Part shown: positions 59,764 to 64,000 of the stretch, in pieces
Layout of the letters: each line of letters begins with the position of its first letter
Numbering within the stretch: position 1 is the stretch's first letter
Source: Euonymus europaeus
Taxonomy: Eukaryota; Streptophyta; Magnoliopsida; Celastrales; Celastraceae
Reading direction: 5' to 3'
Length of the DNA: 64,000 bases
NCBI GenBank assembly: GCA_963580455.1
Contig: OY756966.1
Coordinates: 23,315,001-23,379,000, forward strand
Notes under the pieces: generated by a model
What the model saw: only the letters and a program-made list of their open reading frames with translations
Databases searched by the model: none
Told to the model about the DNA's origin: nothing
Made by a program: the position numbers and the translations under genes

Positions 59764-60340
59764 ATCAAGACTCACCAACTCAAGCGTCAAGACTCAAAGC
59801 ACTGGAGAATGGGAGCACCGAGCACTGCAGAATCCGTCGATCCGAGAATGCCATAAAGGCATAAATGGAGTTGTGGTTATAGTGCGCTAGCCGCTACAGC
59901 GCAACCTCATACTTTGAAGTCTGAATAGTGGAGTACTGGGGTGAAGACTGAAGATGAAGAATAGGTTAGGTTTCGGCATTTCACACTTCCAGTAGTGATA
60001 AAAATATGAAATGATAAATTGTTTTAAAAACAAAACTATTAATCTATGCCATTGATCAAAATATAAAGTATTATCAACAATCCAAGTAAAAAGCTAATAT
60101 AATTATATAGTATATACAAATAATTATTATTTATTAAATATACACATATGTTCGGTCGGTTCGATTTTAACCGAACTTTTTTTTATATCAAATGATAAAA
60201 CCGACCAAACATATGTGTATATGAGTACAAACCGGCCAATCGGTCGGTTTTAAATTTCATTACAGTGGGAAACCGGCCATTCGGTCGGTTCGGTCGGTCG
60301 AGTCGGCTTTCACTGTTTTTTTTACAGCCCTAATTCAATC

Positions 60341-60799
60341 CTTCAGTTCTTTTATGAGTAAAAAAAACACGGTATGCCCACAGACAGCATTGCTGTCTGT
60401 TTTTCTTGTTTATCAATTTTTGTAATGTTAAAAACTTATCAAAGGTATCCTTGATAATGATATTAAAAAGATAATGATTTAAAAGAATTGTATTTAAATA
60501 TATGTAAAATGATAAAAAAATATTGATAGAAAATTATGATAGATACGGTGTTGATACTTAATATTTGAAGTGTTTATAAATGAAAAGTTAAAAATGTTAT
60601 ATTGAAAGATTTATTTTATTGATATGATTATATTTACTAGTCAAGTGGGTGAGGTATGGCGTGTTACGACCATTCCAGTTACCTTTCTCAATTAAGTTTA
60701 ATTGTGCCACAAGGAGAGAACATAAAATTTGAAGACATGATACAGAGGGAGAAAGGAGAGAAGGAGATAAAGTGAGAAAGTGAACGTTGATGTAGTTTA
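60341..60799. other. AT-rich spacer, no gene seen
   Basis: AT-rich sequence between the hAT insertion and the foldback element. Includes the short palindrome ACAGACAGCA..TGCTGTCTGT around 60380-60401. No credible coding frame. Confidence 0.4.
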
Positions 60800-60808
60800 T
60801 AAAGTAAA

Positions 60809-61192
60809 GGGAATCGGTATTCTCATCCACCAAATTGGGTTTTTGACCCACTTCAAACATTAAATAACCTTGATTTCAGTGAAACCATTATTTTATAAGC
60901 TGAATAACGTAAGTCAGTGAAGATATCAATTTTGCCCATAACTTTTTCTCTCTCTCTAGTCCACATGCAAGCATGCAGTACACCATAAATTATTTCATCC
61001 ACATGAAATAATTTATGGTGTACTGCATGCTTGCATGTGGACTAGAGAGAGAGAAAAAGTTATGGGCAAAATTGATATCTTCACTGACTTACGTTATTCA
61101 GCTTATAAAATAATGGTTTCACTGAAATCAAGGTTATTTAATGTTTGAAGTAGGTCAAAAACCCAATTTGGTGGGTGGAAATACAGATTCCC
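60809..61192. mobile_element. Foldback Mutator-like MITE with exact 9-bp target duplication
   Basis: The whole 384-bp element is one inverted repeat: arms 60809-60998 and 61003-61192 with a 4-base loop (CCAC), starting GGGAATC and ending GATTCCC. The arms differ at only a handful of positions near the outer ends. It is flanked by the exact 9-bp direct repeat TAAAGTAAA (60800-60808 and 61193-61201), the duplication size made by Mutator-type transposases. There is no coding capacity. Such a structure would form a near-perfect 190-bp RNA hairpin if transcribed. Confidence 0.92.
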
Positions 61193-61493
61193 TAAAGTAA
61201 ACTTAAGTAGGATGAGGTGATCATTACAAAATTAATTTTTAGGTCAAATATCCTTGAAGATAAACATCATGATTAGATTAAATGACTCATTGATATAATA
61301 CTTTTAATGAAATTTTTTTATGGATCTACATATTTTTATTAGGGATGTATTGATAATTAACCCAAGGTTTATTATACGTAGTTACTATGAATCTAAGTTC
61401 TAAACATTAAACATTAACATTATCCTCGATTCTACGAAACCCAAAAAATATCTTAAAACTCGGCTCTTCCCTATTCATGATCAGTTATTTTTA

Positions 61494-61581
61494 AGGGTGC
61501 ATTTGATATGGGTGTAATATTACAAAGATAATTAAATATATATATATATGTATGTATTTCACTCCAATCAAATGCACCCTT
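61494..61581. mobile_element. Very short MITE with 15-bp inverted ends
   Basis: AAGGGTGCATTTGAT (61494-61508) and its exact complement (61567-61581) enclose about 58 AT-rich bases. TT precedes and AA follows, so a TTA/TAA duplication of the Harbinger type is possible, but the palindromic edge makes it ambiguous. Confidence 0.65.
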
Positions 61582-61699
61582 AACAATAAATACAATGCGA
61601 AAGTTAATATTACAGTAGAATCTTACTGAAAATTAATACAAGAGAGAGAGGGATGGACTTGGTAAACCGTGAAAGTAAGGTGATAGTGGCCAAATTGTC

Positions 61700-61701
<2 letters not shown>

Positions 61702-61740
<39 letters not shown>
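61702..61740. repeat. CT microsatellite in the leader of the EF-hand gene
   Basis: About nineteen CT units end roughly 107 bp before the start codon at 61848. CT-rich tracts are common in plant core promoters and 5' UTRs. Confidence 0.92.
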
Positions 61741-61743
<3 letters not shown>

Positions 61744-61847
61744 TCTTATTCAATACTCCCTCCAGATCTCTCTTCCTGTCTGGTGTTGTCTTGTTGTGTA
61801 AAGCCTCTTTGTCTCTGTAGATCTCTCCCTAACGCAACTATCCTGCA

Positions 61848-62897
61848 ATGGGGAAGGTCTCCGTGATCGCCTACATAACAGTGGCACTGCTGCTACTGCT
61901 GCTCATCTCTTACTCCCCTAAGTCCTCCAGCCGCCATCTCCACCACCGTCACCTCAAAATTCGTAATTCCTTCAAGTTCACCGACCCCGCCCACCACGAG
62001 TCTGTCGCATTTGACCCCCTTGTTGCAGAAATCGAGCGCCTCCGTGCAGACAAGCTGTGGGAGCGCCAGCACATCGAACACACTCACCCGGAACTCGCTC
62101 GCGACTCAGCCCCAGCCTAGCAGTCACAGCCCGAATGGGAGGAGTACATGGACGCTGATGATTTCTTGAATGATGAGGATAAATTCAATGTTACTGAAAG
62201 GTCTGTTCTCTGAATTCTGCTTCTGATTTTTTTTTTCTTTCGGGTTTCTAAATTTAATCCGTTACTTATATTTTTATCTGTGCTTTTGGGATGTGATGTT
62301 TTTTATCAAGCGGTGGTCGATATTGCATTAGAGTTAGAACCAGAAGCTACTGATAGATTTCCATTACCTTTCCTTTGTCTTGCTTTTAATAAAAAATTTA
62401 GAGGGAATGATGACAATGTAGATGATATGCGGTACCTTGAGTGCATTGTTGAGAAAATATGTTCAACCCGTGTATGCAGGTATATATTAGTAGAATTTTT
62501 TAGATAGATGCTTTCTTTATGTTATCTGCGCTTGAATTTTAGTTTGGAATGTCAATTTGTTTTCTTGTCTAACATAGAATCTGTTTAGGAATGAATGCAT
62601 ATCATTTTCTATATATTATGGATACAGATGCTGAATTCAGTATCACTGCTTATTATGTGCCTTCACTCTGAAGAGATTTAGACGTGATGATCAGGTTGAA
62701 TTTGCTTTTTCCGAATATTGATGTCAACCCAGCTGACGGTTTCGTGACTGAAGATGAATTGACTGAATGGCACTTGAAGCAGTCTGAGAAGGAAGTTCTG
62801 CACAACGCACAAAGAGAGATGGAAATTCACGATAAAAATCATGATGGGTTTATTTCGTTCTCTGAGTATGAGCCTCCCAGTTGGGTTCACAACCCAA
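61848..62897 (+). pseudogene. Reticulocalbin-like EF-hand protein, interrupted by a stop codon
   Basis: Exon 1 (61848-62200) encodes a signal anchor (MGKVSVIAYITVALLLLLLI), a His-rich stretch, and the conserved ESVAFDPLVAEIERLRADK. An in-frame TAG at 62118-62120 (codon 91) interrupts SAPA*QSQPEWEEYMDADDF. Exon 2 (62695-62897) joins in phase through GT-AG sites and encodes RLNLLFPNIDVNPADGFVTE with a non-canonical EF loop, then the canonical loop DKNHDGFISFSE and EYEPPSWVHNP before a GTGAGT donor. Family members are secretory-pathway Ca2+-binding proteins of roughly 350 residues with several more EF-hands; those exons are not found before 64000. Apart from the stop the frame is well kept, so a recent loss, a polymorphism or a sequence error are all possible. 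Confidence 0.75.
62280..62507 (+). other. Open exon-like stretch inside the EF-hand intron
   Basis: Within the 494-bp intron an uninterrupted frame reads VVDIALELEPEATDRFPLPF, LCLAFNKKFRGNDDNVDDMR and YLECIVEKICSTRVCR, followed by CAG|GTATAT. Its composition is protein-like and unlike an intron, and it is in the sense direction. I do not recognise the family. It could be a captured exon fragment or a cassette exon. Confidence 0.4.
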
Positions 62898-63786
62898 GTG
62901 AGTATTTTCATCTTCATGTTAACTGGTTTATTTGTTGGATATGGTGCTAAATTTTCAGTTTATTATCTGCTCTCTGTTCATGTAATGAATAGATTGCTAA
63001 TGATTTATATAAACCACTCTGACTGCAACTCTGCTCCCTTTGTTTTTTACTGCCAACAGCATAACTATCTAATTAGTCGACTCAAGTTCTTTTTCTTTCT
63101 ATTTTCTCCTGATTTAGATGTTCAATGACTTGCAAGGTACTATGAGTCTATGAACCACCTACAGTTCTCAGTGAGTTACAGGTAAGCCACAAAGGATAAT
63201 CATCTACAAAATCAATAAGTAGATCATTACTAATAAAATCAAAGTTTTCCCCTGAATTCTAAAACATTTTCAGTCATGCAATTTTAAACTTTATATTACA
63301 AACTCCAGACGTTTTCGCTTATTAACCAGTTATTTTTCTATTACAAAGTCCACATCTTTTCGCTTGTAAACCAGTTATTAACTCAGTAATGTTCAATTAA
63401 ATCAAATAAATTGAAACTTCAATGCCAAAGATCATAACAAAGTCTTTACCTCCCAACGCACAACAAAGCTTTAGCTGTAGGTCGAGTAGATTAACGGATG
63501 TAGAGAGCACTAGCGAATACCCTAATCACCTATGTGGCCACAACAGAAGCACGGCAGAAACCTGAAAAGAAAAAGTTTTGCTGCAAAAACTAGTGATCAC
63601 AGGCAATAGAGAGGCTCTAAAGTGAGCACAGGGGAGAATTACAAAATTAGTGGGGAGACAAAGCACGATGTGGAATATCAAAAGTATCTGAAAGCGGTAA
63701 CAAAACAAAAAAAGGAACAACTGAAAATAATTTACCTCTCAACGTCGCGTTCACAATATAGATTAACGGATGAAGAGCGTCGTGAG
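62898..63786. other. Downstream of the EF-hand exons; diverged local duplication
   Basis: No further EF-hand exon is seen. About 63480-63560 and 63755-63860 are diverged direct copies: AGATTAACGGATG.AGAG near 63488 and 63761, and GGCCA..AGAAGCACGG near 63535 matching GGCCATCGCAAGAGCACGG near 63835. The unit is about 275 bp. Otherwise no gene. Confidence 0.45.
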
Positions 63787-64000
63787 CTAAAGTAGTAAGC
63801 GAGTAGCACCAACGAAGAACCCAATCGCTCCAGCGGCCATCGCAAGAGCACGGGCATACTGTACATCGCAAGATCGAAGAAGAGGATAAAGCGCCAGCGA
63901 GACCCCAATAATTCGTGAATACGCCGAAAAAGCAGAGGATAGGGAAGAATCGAAGAACTCGAGGGACGTAAAGCGAGCAGATAAACAGAGGTTGGGTGAA
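63787..64000 (-). other. Open frame running in from the right edge, unrecognised
   Basis: On the minus strand a frame open to the window edge ends at TAG (63787-63789). Its last part reads SLSSAFSAYSRIIGVSLALY, PLLRSCDVQYARALAMAAGA, IGFFVGATRLLL. It is hydrophobic near the end and plausible as a C-terminal membrane segment. No start is in the window. It may be chance, so confidence is low. Confidence 0.25.

Larger units (their letters stand above)
58105..60332 (-). mobile_element. hAT transposon, non-functional, with exact 8-bp target duplication
   Basis: Ends are TAGGGCTGTAA (58105-58115) and its complement TTACAGCCCTA (60322-60332). The 8-bp target duplication is ATTCAATC (58097-58104 and 60333-60340). 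The subterminal regions hold many copies of CGGTCGGTT and its complement, as in hAT elements whose transposase binds repeated subterminal motifs. The interior holds a BED zinc-finger transposase remnant (58525-58914, minus) and a second hAT insertion (59252-59763). The catalytic and dimerisation domains are gone, so it needed a transposase supplied elsewhere. Confidence 0.88.

Overview
This is nuclear DNA from a flowering plant, most likely a eudicot. It is AT-rich, its genes are split by GT-AG introns, and nearly every recognisable protein belongs to a plant family (a DIVARICATA-type MYB, a SKOR/GORK-type K+ channel, OM64/Toc64, TOM40). Plant Helitron, hAT, Mutator-like, LTR, LINE and SINE sequences fill much of the rest. 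I see no CRISPR array, operon, rRNA or intact tRNA gene. The species cannot be named from the sequence alone.

Layout. 1-4028 is transposon-rich flank ending in a Helitron-type 3' terminus. 4036-20106 (block A) and about 20889-39675 (block B) are two directly repeated copies of one ancestral region. The ancestral order is OM64 3' part, SKOR/GORK-like K+ channel, TOM40 3' exons, then unrecognised exon-like sequence. All these genes are broken. In both copies the S4-pore-S6 exons of the channel have been inverted-duplicated into a hairpin of about 2.7 kb. Block A carries a 3.2-kb solo LTR (exact 5-bp target duplication) and a second Helitron end. Block B carries a TIR element, a LINE tail and about 1.7 kb absent from A. 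Block A ends at a SINE-like sequence and block B at a copia-type LTR, both at the same base of the shared sequence. 40566-42620 is a dead MuDR-like transposon.

The gene-bearing right part starts near 45.2 kb: an apparently intact DUF829/TMEM53-type alpha/beta-hydrolase gene on + (46303-48778, four coding exons), then an apparently intact two-exon SHAQKYF MYB gene on - (53340-56146). After these comes a nest of DNA transposons with exact target duplications: a hAT at 58105-60332 containing another hAT at 59252-59763, a near-perfect foldback element at 60809-61192, and a small MITE at 61494-61581. An EF-hand gene similar to reticulocalbin begins at 61848 but has an in-frame stop at codon 91 and lacks its later exons in the window. 

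The genes do not form one pathway. OM64 and TOM40 both belong to mitochondrial outer-membrane protein import, but here both are pseudogenes. The least ordinary structure is the duplicated K+-channel hairpin, which could be transcribed into long double-stranded RNA with homology to a functional channel gene; that role is inference. All family assignments were made by eye from remembered family features, without a database search.
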